64,000 bases of DNA from Vicinamibacterales bacterium (GTDB lineage Bacteria > Acidobacteriota > Vicinamibacteria > Vicinamibacterales > UBA823): positions 62,001 to 126,000 of the forward strand of contig DASCOS010000020.1 of NCBI GenBank assembly GCA_036012125.1, written 5' to 3'. Below, piece after piece: positions 6,842 to 16,847 of this stretch (the stretch's first letter is position 1; every line of letters starts with the position of its first letter). The notes under the pieces were generated by a model, which was not told where the DNA came from, searched no databases, and saw only the letters and a program-made list of their open reading frames with translations. Both the position numbers and the translations under genes were made by a program.

Positions 6842-9658
6842 TCAAGCTGAATCGCGTAGCGCGGCCTGGGCTGCGGCCAAGCGAGCGACCGGTATACGAA
6901 ACGGTGAAGCACTAACATAATCGAGTCCTACTTGATGAAAAAAGTGCACCGACGCAGCATCACCGCCGTGCTCACCGCAGATCCCAAGCTTCAGGTTCGG
7001 TCGGGTTTGCCGCCCCCGTTCTACCCCAATCCGCACGAGTTCGCCAATACCCACAGTATCGATTGACTGGAAAGGATCCCGCTCAATCAACTTAAGGTCC
7101 TGATAAATTCTGAGAAATCGTCCAGCGTCATCGCGTGAAAAGCCGTAGCCCATCTGTGTAAGATCATTCGTACCAAACGAAAAAAAGTCTGCCTCTAATG
7201 CAATTTCATTGGCGGTGACCGAACTACGTGGCACCTCAATCATGGTTCCCACGAGGTATCGCACTTTCACTCCTTGAGCGTCCATGACTTCAACCGCCAC
7301 CCGATCGACGATTGCTCTCTGTGCTCGGAGTTCACGCACGTCGCCAACTAAGGGAATCATTATTTCGGGAATTACCTTGACACCTTCCTTCGCGAGACGG
7401 CAAGCAGCTTCAATGATGGCGTGAGACTGCATCTCAGTGATCTCAGGATAAGTGATGCCGAGCCTAACGCCACGATGGCCAAGCATGGGATTAAACTCGT
7501 GGAGTTGCTCCACTCGTCGTAACACTTGTCGCTTGGACTCGACAGCCTCATCCACTTCCCCCCGTGCCTCGGCGATAGCTATGTCAACCATCAACTCTTC
7601 ACGTTTTGGTAGAAATTCGTGAAGAGGAGGGTCGATCAGACGAATGGTCACCGGCTGCCCTTCCATAACCTTAAATAGGCCATAGAAGTCGTCCCGTTGT
7701 AGAGGAAGCAAGTTGTCAAGCGCCGCACGACGGTCAGTTTCATTGTCCGCCATGATCATTTGCTGGACAATCGGAATGCGTTCTTCGCCGAAAAACATGT
7801 GTTCCGTCCGACAGAGTCCGATTCCTTCAGCTCCAAATGAGCGAGCAATCGTTGCCTGATCGGCTAAGTCCGCGTTTGCCCTGATTCCGAGGCGACGATG
7901 TGTATCAGCCCACTGAAGCAACCGTTCAAATCGTTGATAAATCTCGGAATGTTTGCCATCGAGATCGCCCCCAAGCACTTGGAGAATCTCACTTGGCTTT
8001 GTAGCCACCTGGCCACACTTCACCTCGCCTGTCAGTCCATCGAAGGATAAGTATTCGTTTTTGAGTATCTCTACACCGCCAACTCGCACACGCCCTCGCC
8101 CCTCATCAATCTCGAGCTCCCCAGCCCCGACGACCGACGGTTTACCCATCTGTCGGCCAACCACCGCTGCGTGAGATGTCATGCCGCCTGTCGCCGTCAA
8201 TACACCTTGAGCAGCATACATACCGTGAATGTCATCTGGCGCGGTCTCCTTCCGAACGAGCAATGCAGGTTCACCCTTTGATTCACATAAAACGGCATCA
8301 TCAGCAGTAAATACAACATGACCAGACGCTGCTCCAGGTGAAGCAGGCAGCCCTTCGGTCACCGTTGGTAAGGCGCGCCAAGCCTTTGGATCAAAAATAG
8401 GCACGAGCAACTGCGTCAGCGACTCGGGATCGACTAGCGAGAGCGCTTCCCTAGAAGACAACCGCTTCTCCGCAACAAGGTCGGTGGCAATAACGACCGC
8501 GGCGTATCCCGTTCGTTTGCCGCTGCGGGTTTGCAACATATACAGCTCTTCGTCCTGAATTGTGAACTCAAAATCCTGCACATCACGATAGTGTCGTTCC
8601 AACCGAGAAGTAATTTTTCTGAGCTGGCGGTAGGCGCTCGGCATCAGCTTTTCCAACTCGGCGATCGGCTTTGGAGTTCGAATGCCAGCCACGACATCCT
8701 CACCCTGAGCGTTAACAAGAAACTCGCCGTAGAACTCCTTCTGACCTGTAGCTGGATTTCGTGTGAATCCTACGCCGGTGGCCGACCGATTGCCGGTATT
8801 CCCAAACACCATTAACTGGACATTCACAGCCGTTCCAATGTCGCTCGGAATACCGTAAATTCTTCGGTACTCGATCGCACGCGGATTCTGCCATGATTGA
8901 AATACAGCATCACGGGCCATCTGAAGTTGTTGATATGGATCTTGGGGGAACAATTTTCCTGTCTTCCGTTTGACAAGTCGCTTGTAACGATCAATGACGA
9001 TCCTTAGCGCTTTTTCACTAAGCCCCGTATCCTTCCGCGTGCGTTGGTCGCGCTTGACTCGTTCAAACACACCATCAAACGCTTCCTTCGGAATTTCTAA
9101 CACCACATTGCCAAACATCTGTATAAAACGGCGGTAGCTGTCCGCTGCAAAGCGACCATTCCGCGTCTTACGCTTTAGACCTTCAACCGTTTTGTCATTC
9201 AGGCCAAGATTCAGAATTGTGTCCATCATGCCGGGCATTGAGAATCTCGAACCAGACCTGACTGACACAAAAAGAGGGTTCTCTGTTGAGCCGAACTTAG
9301 CATCAGTGACTCGCTCGAGACGCATAAGATGCTTAAGGATTTCTTTGTCTAACGATCTTGGTAACTTTCCTTCCCGCGCGTAGTAGAGCCCACAGACTTC
9401 TGCCGATATCGTAAACCCTGGTGGCACGGGGAGACCTGCGTTAGTCATTTCTGCCAGTCCCGCGCCCTTGCCACCCAGCGAGTTCCGCATATCCCGGTTC
9501 CCCTCGGCCTTACCTTCGCCGAAGAAATAGACGTTTTTCGCTGTTCGGGCCTTTCTTGTCACCCGCCCACGACCGTTTTTCCTGGCCGTTTTCCGCTGTG
9601 CAGCACGAGGTCCTCGGACAACCTTTTTCGTTGCTTGTTTCTCAGTTCTCTTTGTCAT
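6842..9658 (-). CDS. ppdK: Pyruvate, phosphate dikinase with a basic N-terminal tail
   Basis: Interconverts pyruvate + ATP + Pi with phosphoenolpyruvate + AMP + PPi at the glycolysis/gluconeogenesis node. Seen: the ATP-grasp start (NSLGGKGAGLAEM), phosphohistidine loop GGMTSHAAVVGRQMG with His496, and the C-terminal barrel with catalytic Cys894 in ICGEHGGD followed by DYVSASPFR (the usual SCSPFR Cys is Ala). Residues 1-42 are an unusual Lys/Arg-rich tail before the normal start VYFFGEGKAEG; at 938 aa the protein is about 60 residues longer than the classic 874-residue enzyme. An in-frame stop just upstream fixes the ATG at 9658 as the earliest start, although its AGGG lies unusually close. 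Confidence 0.96.
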   Translation of the reverse strand: MTKRTEKQATKKVVRGPRAAQRKTARKNGRGRVTRKARTAKNVYFFGEGKAEGNRDMRNSLGGKGAGLAEMTNAGLPVPPGFTISAEVCGLYYAREGKLPRSLDKEILKHLMRLERVTDAKFGSTENPLFVSVRSGSRFSMPGMMDTILNLGLNDKTVEGLKRKTRNGRFAADSYRRFIQMFGNVVLEIPKEAFDGVFERVKRDQRTRKDTGLSEKALRIVIDRYKRLVKRKTGKLFPQDPYQQLQMARDAVFQSWQNPRAIEYRRIYGIPSDIGTAVNVQLMVFGNTGNRSATGVGFTRNPATGQKEFYGEFLVNAQGEDVVAGIRTPKPIAELEKLMPSAYRQLRKITSRLERHYRDVQDFEFTIQDEELYMLQTRSGKRTGYAAVVIATDLVAEKRLSSREALSLVDPESLTQLLVPIFDPKAWRALPTVTEGLPASPGAASGHVVFTADDAVLCESKGEPALLVRKETAPDDIHGMYAAQGVLTATGGMTSHAAVVGRQMGKPSVVGAGELEIDEGRGRVRVGGVEILKNEYLSFDGLTGEVKCGQVATKPSEILQVLGGDLDGKHSEIYQRFERLLQWADTHRRLGIRANADLADQATIARSFGAEGIGLCRTEHMFFGEERIPIVQQMIMADNETDRRAALDNLLPLQRDDFYGLFKVMEGQPVTIRLIDPPLHEFLPKREELMVDIAIAEARGEVDEAVESKRQVLRRVEQLHEFNPMLGHRGVRLGITYPEITEMQSHAIIEAACRLAKEGVKVIPEIMIPLVGDVRELRAQRAIVDRVAVEVMDAQGVKVRYLVGTMIEVPRSSVTANEIALEADFFSFGTNDLTQMGYGFSRDDAGRFLRIYQDLKLIERDPFQSIDTVGIGELVRIGVERGRQTRPNLKLGICGEHGGDAASVHFFHQVGLDYVSASPFRIPVARLAAAQAALRDSA

Positions 9659-9677
9659 TCCCTTTGCTCACTACTAG

Positions 9678-11945
9678 TCATCTTTCAACATCACCGGTCA
9701 GATTACTAGCTCTGGTCTCACCAGCCTCGACCACGATTTCTGAAATATCCGCCAACTGAAGAATCAGACGCTCCAATCTCTTCATCAGCCTTAGCCGAGC
9801 AACCCGAACAACTGGATCGTCAGCCATGACAAACACCTCCGAAAAGAATCTATTAACAGCAGGACCGAATTTCGCCGCCTCGGTAAAGCCACGACGAAAA
9901 TCCTCGCCGGCATCGATGAGGTCTTCAATGACCGGTTGGCGAGCTTCGAGCTCGGCCAATAAATGGCGCTCAGCGTTTTCCGTGAGAAGGCTTCCTAGAT
10001 CGGAACTGGACTGCTCAGCCTTTTCATAGTCGGCATCGGATAAATCGCGCGCGATGTTCCGAACCCGCTTAAACGCCATGGCGAGCTGCTTGAACTCTGA
10101 CGATTCAGTAAATTCAGGAAGCACCTCGAGTTTCCCGCGAGCGTCCAAGGGCCTAACCTCTGAACCAGTTGCCCTGATTACCGCTCTGACGTTACGAATA
10201 TCATGCCCCCTCTGATCCAGAACGTAATGCAGTCGCTCCAGCATGAATGTCGAAACAGCTTCTTTAACATTAGCATCGGCCTTCCATGACTCGAAGGGTA
10301 AGGCTGCGGCGGAAAGTAGGTCGTCGCACGATGGCCGTACAGTCATCCCGGTCAGTTCCGGTAAATCTAAGAGAATTTTAAAAATGCCATGCGCCTGTCG
10401 CCGAAGACCGAACGGGTCACGAGAGCCAGTTGGACGCTCGCCGACGCTGAATAATCCCACGATTGTATCGAGTTTGTCGGCAAGCGCTACGGCTGCCCAG
10501 GTAACAGCACCCGTCCCGAGATCAACTGCAGTGGGACGTGCCTCGGGCTCCGGACTAACGGGCAAATAGTGATAATAAATGGCCTTCCAAACAGGTTCGG
10601 AAAGCTGCTGCTCCAAAGCGTAAATGCCTCCCATGATGCCCTGCAGTTCTCCAAACTCTCCCACCATCTCGGTCACTAAATCGGCCTTCGCCAGCCGAGC
10701 CGCCTTACAGGTATCAGGACGCACATCGTTGCGATTGAAAATCTTGTCTACAATCCAGCCTGCCAGCTTCTCGATCCTTTCCGATTTCTCTCGATAGCTT
10801 CCTAAGCGTTTATGAAAGAGCAGTGTGTCTAATCGGGTAAGCCTTGACTCGAGCAGAATTTCACGATCAGCCTCCCAGAAGAATCTTGCATCTCGCAAGC
10901 GAGCCGCTATTACCCGCTCGGCGTTTCGCGAGACGCGTTCACTGTTTTTTCCGGCTGTGTTCGTCACAGCCAGAAAGACCGGTAAAAGGCTCTGGTCAGA
11001 ACCTGCTAATGGGAAAAAGTGTTGGTGATGCATCAGCGTCGTTGTGAGCACTTCACGGGGTAATTCGAGAAAGGTTTCATCGAACCTACCTTCCACAACC
11101 TGTGGCCACTCAACAAGGTCTGATACTTCTTCAAGCAGCGCCGACACTGAAGGAGATGCAAGATCTACTGAGCCACTATGCTCCTCAGCTTTAGCGAGCA
11201 GGGCCTTCTGAACCTTCTGCTGGCGTTCAGTGTGATCGAGGACAACAAACCTCTCAGCGACCTTTGCTCGATAGTCTGCTATTGACTTCACCTTAATAGG
11301 CTCACTTGCCCTCTTACCAAGAAAACGATGGCCATAGGTAAAATTGGATGACTGGAGCGCCTCCACATCAGTGTACTCTGCCAAGGTGGTTCGACCAATC
11401 TCAAACGGAACCACTTGCCCACCAAACAGAAACAAAATCCATCGAATCGGGCGTCCAAACATCAGTTCGCCATGACCATCGTCGAGCGCAGCGTCCCACT
11501 GCATCTGTTTTGGAAAATTTAGGTCACGGAGTGTGGCAGCAAGAACTGCCGGCAACACCGCAGTTGACGCCGCGCCCGTCTGATGACGCGAGTAAGCAAG
11601 ATACCGTCCTTTCGGGGTATCAACCTCAATAAGCTTAGAGAGTTCCGAGGCGTACTTACGAGCAAAGCCTGTCGCCGCCTTAGTTGGCGCGCCATCAGAA
11701 GTGTAGGCCGCTGCCACTGCTGGTCCGGTAATCAGTTCCTCCACATCACTCTGGTGATCGGGAAGTTTGGCAACTGTCACAACGAGCCTTCTCGGTGTAC
11801 TGAAAGCCTCCAGTGGACTGCCGGCCGGAATCCTCGCCTCGCTCAAACGAACTTCCAGTTGGCGGGCAAATTCAAGTGTCACCTTTGGCAACCAAGCTGC
11901 TGGTAACTCTTCGCAGCCGATCTCGATTAAAAGCTCTCGTTCCAT
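9678..11945 (-). CDS. glyS: Glycyl-tRNA synthetase beta subunit
   Basis: Beta subunit of the alpha2-beta2 bacterial GlyRS, which supplies tRNA recognition and the anticodon-binding region. The N-terminus LLIEIGCEELPAAWLPK, FSTPRRLVVTV and the block FGRPIRWILFLFGG are family hallmarks. Further on are TTLMHHQHFFPL and an all-helical C-terminal DALR-like region ending in VMADDPVVRVARLRLM. Length 755 aa is slightly above the usual 690-700. The gene follows glyQ by 39 bp and precedes ppdK by 19 bp, so it is probably one transcript. Confidence 0.96.
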   Translation of the reverse strand: MERELLIEIGCEELPAAWLPKVTLEFARQLEVRLSEARIPAGSPLEAFSTPRRLVVTVAKLPDHQSDVEELITGPAVAAAYTSDGAPTKAATGFARKYASELSKLIEVDTPKGRYLAYSRHQTGAASTAVLPAVLAATLRDLNFPKQMQWDAALDDGHGELMFGRPIRWILFLFGGQVVPFEIGRTTLAEYTDVEALQSSNFTYGHRFLGKRASEPIKVKSIADYRAKVAERFVVLDHTERQQKVQKALLAKAEEHSGSVDLASPSVSALLEEVSDLVEWPQVVEGRFDETFLELPREVLTTTLMHHQHFFPLAGSDQSLLPVFLAVTNTAGKNSERVSRNAERVIAARLRDARFFWEADREILLESRLTRLDTLLFHKRLGSYREKSERIEKLAGWIVDKIFNRNDVRPDTCKAARLAKADLVTEMVGEFGELQGIMGGIYALEQQLSEPVWKAIYYHYLPVSPEPEARPTAVDLGTGAVTWAAVALADKLDTIVGLFSVGERPTGSRDPFGLRRQAHGIFKILLDLPELTGMTVRPSCDDLLSAAALPFESWKADANVKEAVSTFMLERLHYVLDQRGHDIRNVRAVIRATGSEVRPLDARGKLEVLPEFTESSEFKQLAMAFKRVRNIARDLSDADYEKAEQSSSDLGSLLTENAERHLLAELEARQPVIEDLIDAGEDFRRGFTEAAKFGPAVNRFFSEVFVMADDPVVRVARLRLMKRLERLILQLADISEIVVEAGETRASNLTGDVER

Positions 11946-11984
11946 CCGGTCTTAACCTGCATTTAGAACTTGAGTACGCAAGTG

Positions 11985-12872
11985 TTAGTCACCTGCTTCA
12001 TTGACCTCTCCGACCTCTCCATTGTCGATGTATGCTTGCGCGATCGCAACGGCGAGTTTCCTCACTCGAAGAATATAGGCCGTGCGCTCGGCTACCCCTA
12101 TCCCGCTACTTGCGTCAAGAATATTAAAAATGTGGGAACACTTAAGACAGTAGTCCAGTGCAGGAATTACGAGACGCGTCTTAAGCAACGTCTGCGCAAA
12201 AGCCTCATACTGCTCAAATAACCCTCGATGGAACGAAGCAAAGTCTTCGGGTGGCTGGTCGACCTTTCCAAACACATATTTTGATTGTTCGACCTCTTCT
12301 TGTAATCGAACCGCACCATACTTGACCCCCGGCGACCACTCAATATCAAAAACATTGTCCACCTTTTGCAACAACATGGCGATACGCTCTAGGCCATAAG
12401 TGATTTCCGTGGAAACTGGAGACAACACCTGGCCACCTGCCTGCTGAAAATAGGTGAACTGCGTAATTTCTTGACCATCGAGCATTACTTGCCAGCCAAT
12501 CCCCCACGCACCCAAGGTTGGGGACTCCCAATTATCCTCCTCAAATCGAACATCGTGGGCCGCGCAGTTGATGCCACACGCCTCGAGACTCTCCAAGAAG
12601 AGTTGTTGAGATCGGTCTGGGGATGGCTTCAAAAGCACTTGAAACTGATGATGCTTAAATAATCGGTTCGGGTTCTCACCAAAACGACCATCGGCCGGAC
12701 GCCGCGAGGGCTGAACGTAAGCAACCCGCCATGGGGACGAACCTAGCACCCGTAAGAACGTTTCCGGGTGCATTGTCCCCGCTCCAATTTCTAAATCGAG
12801 CGGCTGGTGGATCAAGCACCCTTTCGAAGCCCAATAGTTGGATAGGGCAGAAATGAGATCTTGAAAAGTCAC
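11985..12872 (-). CDS. glyQ: Glycyl-tRNA synthetase alpha subunit
   Basis: Catalytic class II core of the two-subunit GlyRS. It starts [19 protein letters not shown]. The motifs [17 protein letters not shown] and [12 protein letters not shown] follow. The block [20 protein letters not shown] and the ERIAM helix complete the active site. Length 295 aa is typical. The pair glyQ-glyS is intact and ordered as in most bacteria with this enzyme type. recO lies 40 bp upstream. Confidence 0.97.
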   Translation of the reverse strand: MTFQDLISALSNYWASKGCLIHQPLDLEIGAGTMHPETFLRVLGSSPWRVAYVQPSRRPADGRFGENPNRLFKHHQFQVLLKPSPDRSQQLFLESLEACGINCAAHDVRFEEDNWESPTLGAWGIGWQVMLDGQEITQFTYFQQAGGQVLSPVSTEITYGLERIAMLLQKVDNVFDIEWSPGVKYGAVRLQEEVEQSKYVFGKVDQPPEDFASFHRGLFEQYEAFAQTLLKTRLVIPALDYCLKCSHIFNILDASSGIGVAERTAYILRVRKLAVAIAQAYIDNGEVGEVNEAGD

Positions 12873-12912
12873 GATTCGTCTTATGGAATCTTAGCGAGCG
12901 ATGACACCGCAA

Positions 12913-13659
12913 TCAATTCTGCAATGCCCGCATCACTCGCATCGATCTCAACTCCTTATCCAAATGTGTAGCTATTAACGAGCTGTGAGCCGCCTCCAGT
13001 TCACGGCTAATCTGAATTGACCACGATATCGTCTCCAAGTCGGCTGGTCGAATTCGTGATGCATCATGAAGAAACCTGATCGACAACGCCGACAATCGCA
13101 AACCCTCTCTCGGCTCTCCACAGCTAGGACAGAGAAACATCCCTTCTCTAGCTGAAATCCACCCACCGCCGTCTTCAAGTGCGGCCGCACACTCGTGACA
13201 TACAATCGCCGGCGGGTAAACCCCCTGTAACCGAAGCAACCAATACTCGAAATATCGTGCCAGCCGCTCGACCGACACGCCTGAAACCATCGCCTCAACT
13301 ATCGATACTCCGAGACGGTATAAGCGCTCATTTGGATCGGCCTCCTGAGCACATTCGTCGACCAACTCGGCAAAGTATCCAATGTAGTTCAACGATCCCG
13401 AGTCTCGTATTGTTAAAGGGGACCGGACCGTCTCCACTTCACTGACACGCACCAGGTCTCGATATTCCCGTTCGTAGTAAGACACACGCACGCACGTAAA
13501 CGGTTCCAAGGCTCCAAGGAATCTTGACTTAGTACGCCTGGCACCCTTAGCCACGCCACGTTTCTTACCTCGGTCGCTGGTCAGAAAGACTACGATCCGG
13601 TCAGCTTCTCCCAATCGGTAGGTGCGAAGTACAAGAGCCTCCGAACTAAACAGCGGCAT
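12913..13659 (-). CDS. recO: DNA repair protein RecO
   Basis: RecO loads RecA onto SSB-coated single-stranded DNA in the RecFOR pathway. The N-terminal OB fold reads LFSSEALVLRTYRLGEADRI and ends near GAKGARR-like KGARRTKSRFLGALEPF. A zinc-ribbon is visible as CHECAAA with a second CPSCG about 20 residues later. I chose ATG 13659; a TTG at 13668 would add three residues. The 248-residue length is normal. mgtE is downstream of recO in position but has its own upstream gap of 283 bp, so it is probably separate from the recO unit. Confidence 0.93.
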   Translation of the reverse strand: MPLFSSEALVLRTYRLGEADRIVVFLTSDRGKKRGVAKGARRTKSRFLGALEPFTCVRVSYYEREYRDLVRVSEVETVRSPLTIRDSGSLNYIGYFAELVDECAQEADPNERLYRLGVSIVEAMVSGVSVERLARYFEYWLLRLQGVYPPAIVCHECAAALEDGGGWISAREGMFLCPSCGEPREGLRLSALSIRFLHDASRIRPADLETISWSIQISRELEAAHSSLIATHLDKELRSMRVMRALQN

Positions 13660-13755
13660 AGTCAGCAACGGCAGCGCCCCTCAAGGTGACTTAGTCCTCC
13701 GGACACCCCGACGCGCAGTATTCTAATGTACTCGCAGCCTGTTTTAGGTGATGAG

Positions 13756-15120
13756 TTAGATGAGGTAGCGCAGAAACAACGTACCCAGCCCCAGAAACGA
13801 TAAGAAGCCGAAAACATCAGTCAGGGTCGTAATAAAGACCGAAGATGCCAGCGCTGGATCAACATTTAACGCCCTCAGCACAATTGGGATTAGGGTCCCA
13901 GCAGTCGCTGCAACCAGCATATTCAAGATCATCGCTAAGCCCAGTATTAGCCCGAGGACGGGATTCCCCTGCATGGCCCAAGACACACCCGCAGCAACAA
14001 AGCCCAAGACAAGACCGTTCCCAAGGCCAATCAGGACTTCCTTTACCAATGCTTTCCGGGAGTTTCCCCACGTTAATTCACCCAGCGCGATGCCTCGGAC
14101 CGTGACCGTGAGTGTCTGGGTCGCTGCGTTACCACCCATACCAGCTACGACTGGCATGAAGACAGCAAGTGCCACCACCTGACTGATCGTTTCCTGAAAA
14201 AGCGCTACGACCGCGGCGGCCATGATGGCCGTTACCAAATTGACACCAAGCCACGGTAGACGCTTACGTAAGGCCTCGGCCGGCGGCGTAGAAATGTGTT
14301 CATCACCCGCCATTCCAGCTAAACGATAAATGTCCTCAGTCGCCTCATCCTTAATGACATCAATCACATCGTCCACCGTAATGATGCCCACCAATTTGTG
14401 TTCCTCATCAACAACGGGAATGGCCAGTAAGTTATATGACGCGACCATCCGTGCCACCTCTTCCTGGTCTGTGTCGACGCGTGAGCTCATTATGTCGGTC
14501 GTCATGATCCGCTTAAGTGGCGTTTCGGTCGCAACCAACAAGAGCCTCCGCAAAGACACAACGCCAACTAAATGCCGACGCACGTCTACGACGTAAAGGT
14601 AGAAAACCATCTCTACATCTCGTGACGTCTGAAGCGCCGCGATGGCCTCACCTGCGGTCAGATCTTCGGACAACGCAAAGACATTAGGATTCATGATGCG
14701 GCCAGCCGTCTGCTCGGCGTATTCGAGCAGATTCTGTACATCGCCCGCTTCACGTCGCTCCAGTAAATCGAGAACTGCGATTGATAACGTCTCTGGAAGA
14801 TGTTCGATTAGCGCTGCGGCATCATCACTCGGCAGCTCTTGAAGCAGCTCAGCCAGGTCTTCAGCTGACCGATCGGCTAGCATTGCAGCACCGGCTTCTG
14901 GTCCCAGCTCACTAATCGCCTCCATCGCGAGCCTGCTGTAACGTTCCACTAGCAACGCGAAACTGTCGCGCCGATCGCGTTCGGTCAGCTCACCAAATAC
15001 CTGGGCGAGGTCTGCTGGATGCTGCTTCTGGAGGAGATTGAGAAGGTTAGCGTTCGCACCGATCCGCTGCAGTCGCTTGACTGACTCGAGCACCAGGTCG
15101 ATTCGGCGCTGGGCAGGCAT
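13756..15120 (-). CDS. mgtE: Magnesium transporter MgtE
   Basis: Inner-membrane Mg2+ channel with cytosolic gating domains. The N-terminal MgtE_N superhelix (residues about 15-120) contains LLQKQHPADLAQVFGEL and LLQELPSDDAAALIEHLP. A CBS pair follows (about 125-255; IMTTDIMSSRVDTDQEEVARM and IPVVDEEHKLVGIITVDDV). Five C-terminal helices begin at LPWLGVNLVTAIMAA, with pore motif PVVAGMGGNAATQTLTV and end LFLRYLI. 454 aa is the family length. No convincing Mg2+ riboswitch was recognised in the 283 bp upstream. Confidence 0.96.
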   Translation of the reverse strand: MPAQRRIDLVLESVKRLQRIGANANLLNLLQKQHPADLAQVFGELTERDRRDSFALLVERYSRLAMEAISELGPEAGAAMLADRSAEDLAELLQELPSDDAAALIEHLPETLSIAVLDLLERREAGDVQNLLEYAEQTAGRIMNPNVFALSEDLTAGEAIAALQTSRDVEMVFYLYVVDVRRHLVGVVSLRRLLLVATETPLKRIMTTDIMSSRVDTDQEEVARMVASYNLLAIPVVDEEHKLVGIITVDDVIDVIKDEATEDIYRLAGMAGDEHISTPPAEALRKRLPWLGVNLVTAIMAAAVVALFQETISQVVALAVFMPVVAGMGGNAATQTLTVTVRGIALGELTWGNSRKALVKEVLIGLGNGLVLGFVAAGVSWAMQGNPVLGLILGLAMILNMLVAATAGTLIPIVLRALNVDPALASSVFITTLTDVFGFLSFLGLGTLFLRYLI

Positions 15121-15311
15121 GGTTCATTCTCACAGCAGCGGGTTTCCGGTCCGATGGGCAACTGTCGTCGTTCATAGGGCGATCAGTAACCCCTCACGAT
15201 ACCACAGAACTCTCTAAGTGTGACATCCTCTATGTCCATCAAAGCACGAGAATAGACTAAGAACATCAAACTCTCTTTGTCTTATTACCATCCAACTTTT
15301 TCAGACAAACA

Positions 15312-15338
15312 GCGGCACCACCCCTTCGGGTGTGCTGC
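15312..15338 (-). terminator. Candidate hairpin terminator downstream of era
   Basis: A GC-rich stem with a bulge and a small CTTC/GAAG loop lies about 65 bp past the era stop, in the era-mgtE gap. Read on the minus strand it is followed by a short T-rich run (TGTTTGTC). The run is imperfect, so intrinsic termination is likely but not sure. The rest of 15121-15403 shows no gene that I can support. Confidence 0.4.
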
Positions 15339-15403
15339 CCACCGTTTATTGTCTCGACCGGACTATTAGGAAATCTGAATCGTTACGGCATGCTCAGACC
15401 AAC

Positions 15404-16297
15404 TCAGTCGCCTGAGCTCAGCATACCGAGGTCGTTGAGCAGGCGATCGCTTTCACGCCAGTCAGAACGCACCTTAACATGTAGAGCAAGATAGACCTTA
15501 GTGTCGAAAAAGCTTTCAAGCTCTTTCCTAGCTTCCATGCCAATCGTCTTCACCATCGACCCACCTCGACCGACCACGATCGGCTTCTGCGAGGCCTGCT
15601 CCACTATGATCGAGCAATGGAGACGGATTATGCCCCGTTCATCCACCTCTTGAAATTGGTCTACCACGACCGCACTCGAAAAGGGAATTTCTGCGTGCGT
15701 ATGTTGCAATAACTTTTCCCGAACGGTCTCGGCTACAAAGAATTTCTCGGGTTGATTGGTCAAATAGTCTTCGGGATAAATCGGGTCACCATCCGGTAGA
15801 TGCTTCAGAAGCAACGACTCCAATTCAGGCACTCCATCACCAACCAACGCCGATACCGGCACAATCTCTTCGAACTCATATCGCTGGCGATACCAATCAA
15901 TCATCGGCAGTAATTTCGGTTTCGCTATTAGATCGATCTTATTAAGCACTAAAAACACTGGACTCTTAACGCGCCTCAACTGCTGCAATATAAATCGATC
16001 ACCACCACCAATCATCTCAGCAGCATCCACTATTACCCCAAGCACATCGACACGACGAATCGAGTCAAGGGCCATTTCTACCATCCGAACATTCATACGG
16101 TGCAAGGGCCGATGAATTCCAGGCGTATCCATAAAGACCGCCTGACCAGATGGATAACTTTTGACTCCGATGATCCGGTTTCGTGTCGTTTGTGGCTTAT
16201 CCGAAACAATTGCAAGCTTCGCCCCAATAATCTTGTTGAGGAGGCTAGACTTCCCGGCATTGGGTCGCCCGACTAAAGATATGAAACCAGCCTTCAT
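15404..16297 (-). CDS. era: GTPase Era
   Basis: Ribosome-assembly GTPase that binds the 3' end of 16S rRNA. G1 is GRPNAGKSSLLNK, G3 is DTPGIHRP, G4 is NKID. The C-terminal KH domain contains IVVGRGGSMVKTIGMEARKE and ends VKVRSDWRESDRLLNDLG. Length 297 aa is typical. It is the last gene of a phoH-ybeY-era run, a conserved order in bacteria; all three products act in RNA or ribosome maturation. Confidence 0.97.
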   Translation of the reverse strand: MKAGFISLVGRPNAGKSSLLNKIIGAKLAIVSDKPQTTRNRIIGVKSYPSGQAVFMDTPGIHRPLHRMNVRMVEMALDSIRRVDVLGVIVDAAEMIGGGDRFILQQLRRVKSPVFLVLNKIDLIAKPKLLPMIDWYRQRYEFEEIVPVSALVGDGVPELESLLLKHLPDGDPIYPEDYLTNQPEKFFVAETVREKLLQHTHAEIPFSSAVVVDQFQEVDERGIIRLHCSIIVEQASQKPIVVGRGGSMVKTIGMEARKELESFFDTKVYLALHVKVRSDWRESDRLLNDLGMLSSGD

Positions 16298-16321
16298 AAG
16301 CGCTTAACTACACTGGGAGCA

Positions 16322-16831
16322 CTAGTGATCAGAAGTATCACTATCGGACCGGGCAAGCAGTCCCATGTTCACACCACCACGGCGAAGGCATTCCCGTTCA
16401 ACTCGAGCCATGCGCCCGTTGTCACTAGTGTGATCGTAGCCAAGTAAGTGCAGTAACCCGTGAAGTGCGAGGATCTTCAACTCGGCTATCCTAGAATGAC
16501 CCGCTCTTCTGGCTTGACGACTGGCTCTTCCCAGGCCAATAACAATATCCCCAAGATATCGTTTCGCTCTGCGTTCTTTAAGGTGAGTTTCCTGTTCTTC
16601 CATTGGAAACGACAATACGTCAGTCGCCCGATCAATTCCACGAAACTGTCTGTTCAACGCGCGGATCTTCGGGTCCGATACCAACGCAATCGTAAGCACC
16701 CCGTTCGCCGAGGCTGGTGCAGCCATGAGAAGCCACTTTCTCAGATTGTTCTGCCTAATGCCTCGTCCCAATCCGTCGGTCACAGTGACAACTAGTCGCC
16801 CTCGGGAACCCCGACCGCGGCCAATAGACAT
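16322..16831 (-). CDS. ybeY: Endoribonuclease YbeY (rRNA maturation)
   Basis: Zinc RNase needed for 16S 3'-end processing and ribosome quality control. The zinc site is HGLLHLLGYDH (H-x3-H-x5-H), preceded by TDVLSFPMEE and YLGDIVIGLGRASRQAR. I chose ATG 16831 (169 aa), 16 nt past the phoH stop. An upstream in-frame start at 16897 would overlap phoH by 50 bp and add unconserved residues. No strong Shine-Dalgarno is visible, so the start is tentative. Expected to act with Era downstream. Confidence 0.93.
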   Translation of the reverse strand: MSIGRGRGSRGRLVVTVTDGLGRGIRQNNLRKWLLMAAPASANGVLTIALVSDPKIRALNRQFRGIDRATDVLSFPMEEQETHLKERRAKRYLGDIVIGLGRASRQARRAGHSRIAELKILALHGLLHLLGYDHTSDNGRMARVERECLRRGGVNMGLLARSDSDTSDH

Positions 16832-16847
16832 ATCAGCGTTTAAATGA

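Noticed and set aside
15121-15311. Mg2+ riboswitch upstream of mgtE
   Set aside because: No M-box-like or ykoK-like conserved core could be recognised by eye.
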